A stretch of DNA of 52,609 bases from contig CAMJBL010000015.1 of NCBI GenBank assembly GCA_946403845.1, positions 1 through 52,609 of the forward strand, in the 5' to 3' direction. Source of the stretch: an uncultured Prevotella sp. (GTDB taxonomy: Bacteria > Bacteroidota > Bacteroidia > Bacteroidales > Bacteroidaceae). Under the pieces are notes generated by a model. The model saw only the letters and a list, made by a program, of their open reading frames with translations. It ran no database searches and was not told the DNA's origin. The translations under genes were made by a program, and so were the position numbers. Shown one piece after another: positions 33,797 to 41,945 of the stretch; the first letter of the stretch is position 1, and each line of letters opens with the position of its first letter.

Positions 33797-36445
33797 TCAG
33801 GGACTTTCGTCTATCAGCCAGTCAATCCCTAAGGGATTGTTTCGCATTTCAAGCACCAACGGCATCTCTTCGTCATATCGAATCCACATCTCTGTCCTGT
33901 CGATATCAGCCTGTACGTGGATGGTGACGTCTGACTCGTCCACCTTCCGCCACGTGATGCCATCATAAACGAAAGTTCCCTTCTGTTTCAAATCGCGGAA
34001 AGCCTGACGGGAGATAAAGGCGAAGGTGCCTTTTGCATCATAGACAGCCCCGTCGGCAGGGATGTCCCAACAGAAATTATGGCCATTTTCTACGATGAAA
34101 CGGGGGATTTTATATGTTGCTTCCTTACAAGTCAGTAATAAGGTATCGCCTTGCCAATCATAGGCTAAGGGCCACGTGCGATGCTGGCGGTTCAGCGTGA
34201 AGGCTATACTTGCTTTTTTGTTCCCAAGCTGGGAATATTTTGTTCCCAAGGTGGGAATATTTTGTTCCCAGGCTGGGAATAAATTCTGCACTCCTTTCGC
34301 CTTTTTCGACAAATAGAACACAAGTTCCCCACCCTGCATCAGGTCGGCATGCTCCAGACGGGCCTCGTCTAAAACCTTGCCGTTGAGTGTTACTTTCTCG
34401 AAATGGGTCCCCTTTCCATTCGTGATGCCATGAAGGGTCCTGCCGTTCGAGAGTTGAAGGGTCCACTCTGGAATCAACGGCGCATGCAAAAGATAGTAAC
34501 TCTGTCCGGCATTGGGATAGAGGCCTAACATATGAAAGGCGAGCCACGACGACATCGCACCACTATCGTCATTACCTGGAAGCCCATCGGGCTGGTCTGT
34601 ATAATTATCGCAGACAATCGTTCTCACACGATCGGAAGTCAGGTCCGGACGACCTATCCAATGATAGAGACAGGGCGTCAAGAATGATGGTTCATTGCCC
34701 ACATTATAGCGCTTGCGCTCAAAGAATAGGTCAAGTCGTTTACGGAACATCTCTGCGCCGCCACAAGCCTCAATCAGTCCCGGCACATCGTGAGGGATGC
34801 TCAACGAATACTCTGCAGAAAGGGCTTCATAGAAGAATGTGCTCCACCAAGGCAGATACCAAGGCGCGACTTTCGTGATGGGCGTATAGGGAATCTGCGG
34901 ATGGAAAACCTTCGAATGGCCCCATGGCACAGAGTCGAGCCATCGGCCTTCGGCATCGCGAGGCATGATATAACCCTTCACATCGTCCCATTCGTAGTCG
35001 GAGCGCCAAAGGTTCTTCCAGTTCTGGGATTGACGCAGATACTGATTATAAATATCCATACGTCCTAAGCCCTTTGCCACTTGAGCGATGCAGTAGTCAT
35101 CATAGGCATACTCGATGGTTCGCGTACCAGCACGATCGATGCCGTAGGGGATATATCCCAATGCGGTATATTCCTTGAGCCCACCTCTTCCGTGTTTCTC
35201 ATGGTCGGCCCCAGGATCGACTTCCGCATCCTTCAGCATCGCCTCAAGCGCATTGTCGTAATCAATGCCTTCCAACCCTTTCACAAAGGCATCGGCAATC
35301 ACCACCTCTGCATTCGATCCGCCCTGAGTCCTGCCATTGCAGTCGCCACTACGTGCATCAGGCATATAACCCTCTCGCTTGTAGATATTCAGCAGAGAAT
35401 TGACAATAGCCGCCTCGCGCTGAGGGTCGATGAGGGTGATAAGGGGCGACGAGGAGCGATAGGTATCCCAAATGGCATAATAGTCATCATAATAGGGTGT
35501 CTCCGTCCATTTGGGATTCTCGCCACTCTTATCCACAGGCATCAGCATCGTATGGTAAAGGGCGGTATAAAACATGCGTTTGTCCTTGTCGCTGCCTTTG
35601 ATCTGCACACGACTCAATAATTGCTCCCAACTCTCCCGAACCTTATTCAATTGGGTATCGAAGTCGCACTCAGGCATATTCCGCTTGGCTTGTTGTGTGC
35701 TGACATAGGATATTCCTATCCTTATATTTAATAAGGTGTCGGCGAATTCTATGACGTCCTTGCTCTTTTGTTTAAAAGCCTTATCCGCTATCAGACAAAA
35801 ATACACCGTATAGGCATCTCCATTATTCCAACCCCCACGAACTCGAGAATAGCCTCGCAACTCGTGATCATTGATCACCTCAACCTCACCACCTACGAAC
35901 TGCTGTTGTTCGCGCTGGTCAGGAATGGGATTCTTGCCTAAGTAATGGGTGGCATCTATATAAAGGGTATTCGAGGAGTGTGAAGTAAGGAGTGAGGAGT
36001 GAGGATAGTGAATGCGATAGAAAGCGCATCGCTCAGAGGTTGTTATCTCAGTACGGATTCCGCTCTCGAAGGTGGTAGCGTAATAGCCCAGCGAGAAATC
36101 CTCATGGAGTCGAGTCTGAGTAATCTCACTCCTCACTCCACACTCCTCACTCCCCAAGAATGGCTGAATCAGTATATTCCCATATTTCTGTCCACCGCCC
36201 GTTCCGCTGACGTGTGTCTGCGAGAAACCCGTCACCACCTCTGGCATCGGTGCCCATCCGGCATTCGGCTTCACCGTGCAGTCTGGTCCGGGCTTACACA
36301 TGCCAAAAGGCATCGAAGGACCAGGAAACGTACGTCCCACCCCCTCGCTGCCGATACGAGGGTCGACATACTGCCAAACCTGAGCCATCATGGTCATTGA
36401 AAGCAATAGCAGACAAGCGGTTAGTATAATTGGTTTCAGCTTCAT
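33797..36445 (-). CDS. GH92 exo-alpha-mannosidase
   Basis: Secreted calcium-dependent exo-alpha-mannosidase, 882 aa. A signal peptide (about 1-21) is followed by the N-terminal beta-sandwich (VDPRIGSEG, about 25-33) and the (alpha/alpha)6 barrel. A Glu lies at the acid position (FYEALSAEYS, about 540), then GNEP (about 582) and GNDDSGAMSSW (about 624). As in the fusion, Asn precedes the GNEP Glu, which argues against strict alpha-1,2 specificity. Two regions carry in-frame repeats: heptamers at 35975-36155 and a 22-base triplicate at 34219-34284, both apparently in surface loops. The -7 element is only four bases upstream of the ATG. Confidence 0.9.
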   Translation of the reverse strand: MKLKPIILTACLLLLSMTMMAQVWQYVDPRIGSEGVGRTFPGPSMPFGMCKPGPDCTVKPNAGWAPMPEVVTGFSQTHVSGTGGGQKYGNILIQPFLGSEECGVRSEITQTRLHEDFSLGYYATTFESGIRTEITTSERCAFYRIHYPHSSLLTSHSSNTLYIDATHYLGKNPIPDQREQQQFVGGEVEVINDHELRGYSRVRGGWNNGDAYTVYFCLIADKAFKQKSKDVIEFADTLLNIRIGISYVSTQQAKRNMPECDFDTQLNKVRESWEQLLSRVQIKGSDKDKRMFYTALYHTMLMPVDKSGENPKWTETPYYDDYYAIWDTYRSSSPLITLIDPQREAAIVNSLLNIYKREGYMPDARSGDCNGRTQGGSNAEVVIADAFVKGLEGIDYDNALEAMLKDAEVDPGADHEKHGRGGLKEYTALGYIPYGIDRAGTRTIEYAYDDYCIAQVAKGLGRMDIYNQYLRQSQNWKNLWRSDYEWDDVKGYIMPRDAEGRWLDSVPWGHSKVFHPQIPYTPITKVAPWYLPWWSTFFYEALSAEYSLSIPHDVPGLIEACGGAEMFRKRLDLFFERKRYNVGNEPSFLTPCLYHWIGRPDLTSDRVRTIVCDNYTDQPDGLPGNDDSGAMSSWLAFHMLGLYPNAGQSYYLLHAPLIPEWTLQLSNGRTLHGITNGKGTHFEKVTLNGKVLDEARLEHADLMQGGELVFYLSKKAKGVQNLFPAWEQNIPTLGTKYSQLGNKKASIAFTLNRQHRTWPLAYDWQGDTLLLTCKEATYKIPRFIVENGHNFCWDIPADGAVYDAKGTFAFISRQAFRDLKQKGTFVYDGITWRKVDESDVTIHVQADIDRTEMWIRYDEEMPLVLEMRNNPLGIDWLIDESP
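34219..34284. repeat. Three 22-base tandem units with a palindromic core, in GH92
   Basis: Units start at 34219, 34241 and 34263. Each has the near-palindrome TTCCCAAGCTGGGAA or a variant, joined by TATTTTG-type sequence. Because 22 is not a multiple of three, each copy is read in a different frame, but three copies make 66 bases and restore the frame; the peptide is about 22 residues (NIPTLGTKYSQLGNKK in its middle). Confidence 0.9.
35975..36155. repeat. Inverted pair of heptamer arrays in GH92
   Basis: The left array (GGAGTGT, GAAGTAA, GGAGTGA, GGAGTGA, GGATAGT; 35975-36009) and the right array (TCACTCC, TCACTCC, ACACTCC, TCACTCC; 36126-36153) are largely reverse complements separated by about 116 bases of ordinary GH92 sequence. 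Both are in frame. Confidence 0.85.
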
Positions 36446-36449
36446 GTTG

Positions 36450-36457
36450 CAAAGATA
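36450..36457 (-). promoter_or_regulatory. -7 element of the GH92 gene, leaderless geometry
   Basis: TATCTTTG on the minus strand is only four bases from the ATG at 36445. Heptamers fill the region where the -33 element should be. Confidence 0.6.
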
Positions 36458-36463
36458 CCAAAA

Positions 36464-36494
36464 AAAGTGAAAAGTGAAAAGTGAAAAGTGAAAA
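36464..36494. repeat. Heptamer array between GH92 and queC promoters
   Basis: Four units of AAGTGAA in tandem with an A-rich border. As at 27141, the array is between the -7 elements of two divergent genes. Confidence 0.85.
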
Positions 36495-36531
36495 ATTTGC
36501 TACCGCAACATTAACTTCGCAGATTATTTCG

Positions 36532-36539
36532 TACTTTTG
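36532..36539 (+). promoter_or_regulatory. -7 element of queC
   Basis: TACTTTTG matches TAnnTTTG; the predicted leader to 36558 is about 14 bases. TTTG at 36496-36499 is too distant to be a normal -33. Confidence 0.6.
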
Positions 36540-36557
36540 CAGCAAAAACAGGAAAAA

Positions 36558-37214
36558 ATGAAGGATAGTATACTGATTCTGAGCGGAGGTATGGACTCCA
36601 CCACCTTATTATATGATTATAAGGACCGCATCGCTTTGGCCATCTCTTTCGATTATGGCTCAAACCATAATGCCAAGGAGATTCCCTTTGCTAAAAAGCA
36701 TTGCGAGCGGTTGGGCATCAAGCACATCGTGATTCCGTTGGAGTTCATGGCCAAGTATTTCCGCAGTTCGTTGCTTTCTGGCGACGAGGCCATTCCTGAA
36801 GGCCATTATGCCGATGAGAATATGAAGTCGACGGTAGTTCCCTTCCGTAACGGTATCATGCTGGCCATCGCAGCAGGCATGGCCGAATCAAATGAACTGC
36901 AATATATCATGATGGCCAATCATGGCGGCGATCATACCATCTATCCCGACTGTCGTCCGGCGTTTGTCGAGGCTTTCGATGCTGCCGCCCATGCTGGCAC
37001 TTATAATGGCGTGCGTCTGCTGTCACCTTACTGCAACCTGACGAAAGGTCAGATTGCCGCCCGAGGCAAGGCACTTGGCATCGATTATGCAGAGACCTGG
37101 TCGTGCTATCGTGGTGGTGACAAGCACTGTGGCAAATGCGGCACCTGTGTCGAACGCCGCGAAGCCCTCGCTGAAGCCGGCATCCCAGATCCCACAGAAT
37201 ACGAAGCAGAATAA
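36558..37214 (+). CDS. queC: 7-cyano-7-deazaguanine synthase QueC
   Basis: Cytoplasmic ATP-dependent enzyme that converts 7-carboxy-7-deazaguanine to preQ0 in queuosine biosynthesis. The PP-loop LSGGMDSTT is at about residues 7-15 and the zinc-binding cysteines are in CYRGGDKHCGKCGTC (about 183-197). Length of 218 residues is normal. The start is the ATG at 36558 (MKDSILILSGG); a TTG in frame at 36537 lies in the -7 element. No other que genes are in the window, so it is single and followed by a terminator. Confidence 0.95.
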   Translation: MKDSILILSGGMDSTTLLYDYKDRIALAISFDYGSNHNAKEIPFAKKHCERLGIKHIVIPLEFMAKYFRSSLLSGDEAIPEGHYADENMKSTVVPFRNGIMLAIAAGMAESNELQYIMMANHGGDHTIYPDCRPAFVEAFDAAAHAGTYNGVRLLSPYCNLTKGQIAARGKALGIDYAETWSCYRGGDKHCGKCGTCVERREALAEAGIPDPTEYEAE

Positions 37215-37248
37215 TTAGGGGCGGAATCTGATTTCCGCCCCTAATCTT
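37215..37248. terminator. Terminator between queC and susD
   Basis: A perfect 12-bp stem (37215-37226 with 37233-37244) followed by TCTTTT. It begins directly after the queC stop and ends near the convergent susD stop, so it may serve both. Confidence 0.85.
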
Positions 37249-37262
37249 TTATCAGCTATTGA

Positions 37263-38888
37263 TTAATAGCCAGGATTCTGAACCCAACCAGGATTCAAGT
37301 CAAGCATCTCCTGCTCAACGGGGAAGATACGATGTGTCTTGTCGAAGTTGGCATCGGGGAAGTTCTTATAATGTGGGAAGAACTCATCCTCGAAGTGTCC
37401 GAAACGGATCATATCGTTACGACGCCAGTTCTCGTCGAAGAACTCACGACCACGCTCGTCATAGATCTCCTGAAGCGTTGGCTCTGCAGAAATCTGAGGT
37501 GCACCCGCATAAGCACGGATCTGGTTGAAGAGATCCTTGGCACCACTCTGTCCGAGACGTGCAAGAGCCTCAGCCTTCATAAGGAGGATATCAGCAAAAC
37601 GGAAGAGTGGCAGGTCGTTCGACTGGTTACGGCCATTGTTATAGTCATTCGGCGTAATGAACCACTTGATGGAATGACAACCCTGACGAATGGCATTATC
37701 ATCATTACCGACATCAATCGTATTATCCTGCTTGATAAGGGTTATCGTCTCTGTAAAAGCAATCGGATTACCATTCTTATCCTTGAACAATTCATTTGTC
37801 GGACGCAGGGTCTTAGGATCACGATTGTAGACATCACCCTTTAAGATGCAGAGGTTACGAATGTCACCCTCCAGATTGAAGAGCTTGGCAAATTCAGGCG
37901 TAACAACCATATTGCCACCAAACGACTGGGTAAACGCATCGGTTGATCCATAAACATTTGGTACCAGACCTTTCAGTGACTTGAAAGAGCGTGGACGAGC
38001 ATATTGGAAGCCCGGACGGTCAAGGGCGTCATAAGGCATCGCATAGATGAAGTCTTCCACCTTCCAGCTATTGTCATAAGAGAACTTATGCAGATAGTCG
38101 ACAGAGCCGAGATTGAACTTACCGCTGCTAATGATCTCATCACAAACGGAAATACAGTCATCGAGTTTCTGATTGGGGGTATTTGCAGCATCATACTGAT
38201 CAACAGACTCAGCCGTATAAACAGCCCAGTTGATATAGAGTTTAGCCAGCAGCGCCTGTGCCATCCACTTCGTCGGTTTACCATAGGTGTTCTCTGTGAC
38301 ATCCTCTGTGAGTGAAGGGATAATCTCAGTCAGCTCACTCTCTATCCATTCGGCCACTTCCTTTCGTGGAGAACGAGGTACCACTTCACCTTCTGCAGGC
38401 ACACTTTCAAGGATCGGTGTATCACCAAAGCTGTCCATCAGGATCCAAGTGAAGTAGGCACGCATGGCACGGGCTGGTGCCGTCATTTGTGTAGATGCAC
38501 CGCTGCCAAGTTCCTCAAGGATGGTGTTAGCCTTTGTAATACCTGATGTCACCTCCGAATACCAGTCGAGCGAGGCATCGGTGGCGTAGCTATTATGAAG
38601 CGCCTGGTGGGCGTATGTACCATCGTCATAGTAACCACCGTCGAAAGCCAGCGCCGTGAACTCATCGGAAGCCAGACACTGTGCTTCCATATAACGACGG
38701 CCAAAGGTTCCTGCCAAGTGGAAGTAGACGTCAGCCATCTTTGCCTCTACCACAATCATCGGGTCAACACCAGAATTCTTACTCGGGTCTTCTGTGTATT
38801 GAGAATTGGGATTGACATCCAAATCTGTACAACTGATAAATGCTACAGCAAATAAGCCAGCTGCAAGAATAAATTTATTTAGTTTCAT
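37263..38888 (-). CDS. SusD/RagB-family glycan-binding lipoprotein
   Basis: Outer-membrane surface lipoprotein of 541 residues that pairs with the adjacent SusC to capture glycans. The lipobox ends AFISC (Cys about residue 20). The N-terminal part (MIVVEAKMADVYFHLAGTF) and the C-terminal block (RFADILLMKAEALARLG, GREFFDENWRRNDMIRFG) are typical of RagB/SusD. It is 33 bases downstream of susC, last gene of the GH28-SusC-SusD unit. Confidence 0.95.
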   Translation of the reverse strand: MKLNKFILAAGLFAVAFISCTDLDVNPNSQYTEDPSKNSGVDPMIVVEAKMADVYFHLAGTFGRRYMEAQCLASDEFTALAFDGGYYDDGTYAHQALHNSYATDASLDWYSEVTSGITKANTILEELGSGASTQMTAPARAMRAYFTWILMDSFGDTPILESVPAEGEVVPRSPRKEVAEWIESELTEIIPSLTEDVTENTYGKPTKWMAQALLAKLYINWAVYTAESVDQYDAANTPNQKLDDCISVCDEIISSGKFNLGSVDYLHKFSYDNSWKVEDFIYAMPYDALDRPGFQYARPRSFKSLKGLVPNVYGSTDAFTQSFGGNMVVTPEFAKLFNLEGDIRNLCILKGDVYNRDPKTLRPTNELFKDKNGNPIAFTETITLIKQDNTIDVGNDDNAIRQGCHSIKWFITPNDYNNGRNQSNDLPLFRFADILLMKAEALARLGQSGAKDLFNQIRAYAGAPQISAEPTLQEIYDERGREFFDENWRRNDMIRFGHFEDEFFPHYKNFPDANFDKTHRIFPVEQEMLDLNPGWVQNPGY

Positions 38889-38921
38889 ATGCTTGAAATC
38901 TTTTAAATGATATTTACTTTA

Positions 38922-41912
38922 TTATTTCTTGCCACCACCGAAGTTGATCTTCACGCCAACCATGAAGGTGCGGGTGTGCGGATAACGAATCCAACGATAG
39001 TCAATACCGGGATCGATACCACCAAGATTAACCTCCGGGTCAAGACCCTTATAGCTGGTAATGGTGAAGAGGTTGTTAGCTGTGCCATAGAGGGTTAGAT
39101 CCTGTATCCAGTCGTTGAAACAGTCTTTGAAGGTATAGCTCAGAGAGAGGGACTGCAAACGGATATAAGATCCACTCTCAATCCAGCGGTCGGATGGCAA
39201 TGAGCCAGAAGCGTCGCCAGCAGGGAAGTCAAGGAATTCCTTCAGCACATTCTTACCATCAGAGAACATCTGTGCACTGGTGTAGTGAGCACGCGGGCCA
39301 TTGTAAACATCATTGCCGAACACACCGGTGAAGAAGGCATTCAGGTTCCAGTTCTTATAAGTGACACTATTGTTCCAACCAGCGTTGAGCTTAGGCTGTG
39401 CACAACCTGTGATAGAACGGTCCTTCAGACCCGGGTTATTGGTCGTCTCACCAGTACGGTTACCATTATCATCCAGCACATAGTACTCAGAACGTCCGTT
39501 CACAGTACCTGCATACTGATAGGTGTAGAACGTACCGATTGACTCACCCTCCATAATTCGCTGCGTCCATCCGTTGGCAGAGACACCAGCTACCATCGGG
39601 TCACCCTGTGTGAGGTTCGTGGTCTTGAACTGGTCATTCTGCATCTTGTCGACGGTATTCTTATTATGCGACAGGTTGATGGTGGTGGTCCATGTGACGT
39701 CCTTGGTCTGTACAGGAACGGCATTCAATGTAAACTCGATACCCGTATTGGTCATCTCACCCACATTGGCATCCATCCAACCATAGACATACTGTGTGGT
39801 AGGAACTGGATAACTCCAGATCAGGTCCTTGGTCTTCTTGTTATAGACCTCGATTGTACCATTGACACGTCCCCTGAGGACTGCGAAGTCGAGACCGATG
39901 TTCAGCATCGATGTTGTCTCCCACTTCAGGTCGGGGTTGGCATTCTTTGTAGCGGCATAGGTGCGATAGGTCTTGCCGTCATAGACGAATGTACCCGTAG
40001 CACCGTAGGTGACGTATGAAGAATAGACATCGAATCCCATGGCGTTACCTGAAACACCATAACCGGCGCGGAGTTTCAGATTATCGAAGAGGGTCTGGTT
40101 CTCCATGAACTTCTCCTGCGTGATGTTCCATGCAGCTGATACTGAGGGGAATGTACCCCAACGGCTGTCTTTACCGAAAACGGAAGAACCGTCACGACGG
40201 ATGGTTGCCTGAAGCATATAGCGACTGTCGAAGGAGTAGTTGGCACGACCATAGAACGAGATGTTGCGGATGTTCTCAACATATCCACTCGAAACAGAGT
40301 TCTGAACACCGAGGATGGTTTGTGCATACGACATGTTGTACCATTTCAGATCATCGTTATAATAGCCTTCTACCGTCAGTCCGAAGCCGTCATTGTTCTT
40401 CTTCTCTTCCCAAGTGTAACCGGCCATCAGGTCGATCTTACTCTTGCCTGTCGTGAAGCCGTAGTTCAGATAGGTCTCGAAAGTCTGCTCACGTCCGAAA
40501 TACGTATTGCGACTGGCCTGACCATTCTTATTGCCGATACCTTCGAGCTGAGAGTTGCGGGTGTTGTATCCGCTATAAGTGCTCTGGTAGTTGCTCCAGG
40601 AATAGTTCATGTTCCAAAGCAGTCCCGAAATAATCTCGAATGTAGCCTTACCAATAAACTGATTGCGCTTCCAGATGGTCTCAGAGGTATTCTCTTCCAT
40701 CAGGGCGAGCGGGTTATAGTTCTTTGAACCAGCGCCAACCGTCCAAGAACCATCAGCATTCTTGATGGCATTCGTCGGAGAATAATAGTTCATGGCATCC
40801 AACACAGAGGCGCCCTCATTACTGGTAGGCACGCCGAAATGCTTGCCATACATGGAATTGACGCTCAACGACAAAGTGAGGCGATCCTTCAGAACCTTGG
40901 TAGAAACGAGCGAACGTACATTGAAACGATCCATACCTGTCATCTTGACGACACCTTCGCGCTTGATGAGGTTACCGCTGATCATATAGTTGGTCTTGCC
41001 ATTACCGCCACTGATACCCACATTATGACTATGGCTGATACCCGTGCGTAGCACTTCATCCTGCCAGTCAACATCAGCACCGCCATCCTTCAGGGATACA
41101 CCTGTCTTCTGTGCATAGGCACGCAGCTCAGCGGCTGTTGCCACGTCATAGGTCTTAAGGATGTTGTCAAAAGCGATATAACCATTGTACGTCACGTTGG
41201 TTCTTTCTTCAGAGCCTTTCTTGGTCGTGATGATGATCACACCATTGGCGGCCTTCGAACCGTAGATAGCCGTAGCGGTAGCATCACGGAGCACGTCGAT
41301 GCTCTCAATATCGTCTGGAGAAACGATCGAGATGTCGACACCGGGGATACCGTCTACAACATAGTAAGGCGACATGGCACCAGAACGAAGCGTTGAAGCA
41401 CCACGCAGCGTGATGGAAGGCGAGCCATTAGGGTCGGCTGTAGAAGAGACAACCAGACCGGGAACCTTGCCTTGCAGCATCTGTCCGGGATCGGTAAACA
41501 CACCCTTGTTCAGGTCCTCAGCCTTCACGGTGGTGATAGATGAGGTCACATCCTTACGGCGCATCGTACCATAACCGACGACGACCACTTCGTTTAATAC
41601 CTTGTTGTCTTCCTCGAGGGTCACCTTCATGCCGTTGGCGGCAGCCAGCGTCTGAGGCACGTAGCCGATGTACGAGAAAGCCAGCTTGGCGCCTTGCTTG
41701 ACGGTCAGTGTGAAGTTTCCATCAAAGTCAGTCACAACACCGTTAGTAGTTCCTACCTCCATGACACTTACGCCAATCAGAGGCTCGCCCGTTGCATCCA
41801 GTACAGATCCTGATACCTTTTGCTGGGCCATCATCACCGTACTGCACAACAAAAAGAACGCAAAGAACAATGCCTTCTGCATTCCTTGTTTCAGATTTAG
41901 AATCTTTTGCAT
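38922..41912 (-). CDS. SusC/RagA-family TonB-dependent glycan transporter
   Basis: Outer-membrane barrel of 996 residues. After a signal peptide ending in AMMAQ-type residues comes a carboxypeptidase-regulatory-like domain (QQKVSGSVLDATGEPLIGVSV, about 30-110), the TonB box NEVVVVGYG and a plug domain (TIRGAS-type ITLRGASTLR, YVVDGIPG, IESIDVLRDATATAIYGSKAANGVI). The rest is the beta barrel ending with aromatic-rich strands. No STN domain is present, so it does not look like an anti-sigma-linked member. It forms a unit with GH28 upstream (33-base gap) and susD downstream. Confidence 0.95.
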   Translation of the reverse strand: MQKILNLKQGMQKALFFAFFLLCSTVMMAQQKVSGSVLDATGEPLIGVSVMEVGTTNGVVTDFDGNFTLTVKQGAKLAFSYIGYVPQTLAAANGMKVTLEEDNKVLNEVVVVGYGTMRRKDVTSSITTVKAEDLNKGVFTDPGQMLQGKVPGLVVSSTADPNGSPSITLRGASTLRSGAMSPYYVVDGIPGVDISIVSPDDIESIDVLRDATATAIYGSKAANGVIIITTKKGSEERTNVTYNGYIAFDNILKTYDVATAAELRAYAQKTGVSLKDGGADVDWQDEVLRTGISHSHNVGISGGNGKTNYMISGNLIKREGVVKMTGMDRFNVRSLVSTKVLKDRLTLSLSVNSMYGKHFGVPTSNEGASVLDAMNYYSPTNAIKNADGSWTVGAGSKNYNPLALMEENTSETIWKRNQFIGKATFEIISGLLWNMNYSWSNYQSTYSGYNTRNSQLEGIGNKNGQASRNTYFGREQTFETYLNYGFTTGKSKIDLMAGYTWEEKKNNDGFGLTVEGYYNDDLKWYNMSYAQTILGVQNSVSSGYVENIRNISFYGRANYSFDSRYMLQATIRRDGSSVFGKDSRWGTFPSVSAAWNITQEKFMENQTLFDNLKLRAGYGVSGNAMGFDVYSSYVTYGATGTFVYDGKTYRTYAATKNANPDLKWETTSMLNIGLDFAVLRGRVNGTIEVYNKKTKDLIWSYPVPTTQYVYGWMDANVGEMTNTGIEFTLNAVPVQTKDVTWTTTINLSHNKNTVDKMQNDQFKTTNLTQGDPMVAGVSANGWTQRIMEGESIGTFYTYQYAGTVNGRSEYYVLDDNGNRTGETTNNPGLKDRSITGCAQPKLNAGWNNSVTYKNWNLNAFFTGVFGNDVYNGPRAHYTSAQMFSDGKNVLKEFLDFPAGDASGSLPSDRWIESGSYIRLQSLSLSYTFKDCFNDWIQDLTLYGTANNLFTITSYKGLDPEVNLGGIDPGIDYRWIRYPHTRTFMVGVKINFGGGKK

Positions 41913-41945
41913 AAAATAATTAATTAGTGTTAGTAAAAAAATATA

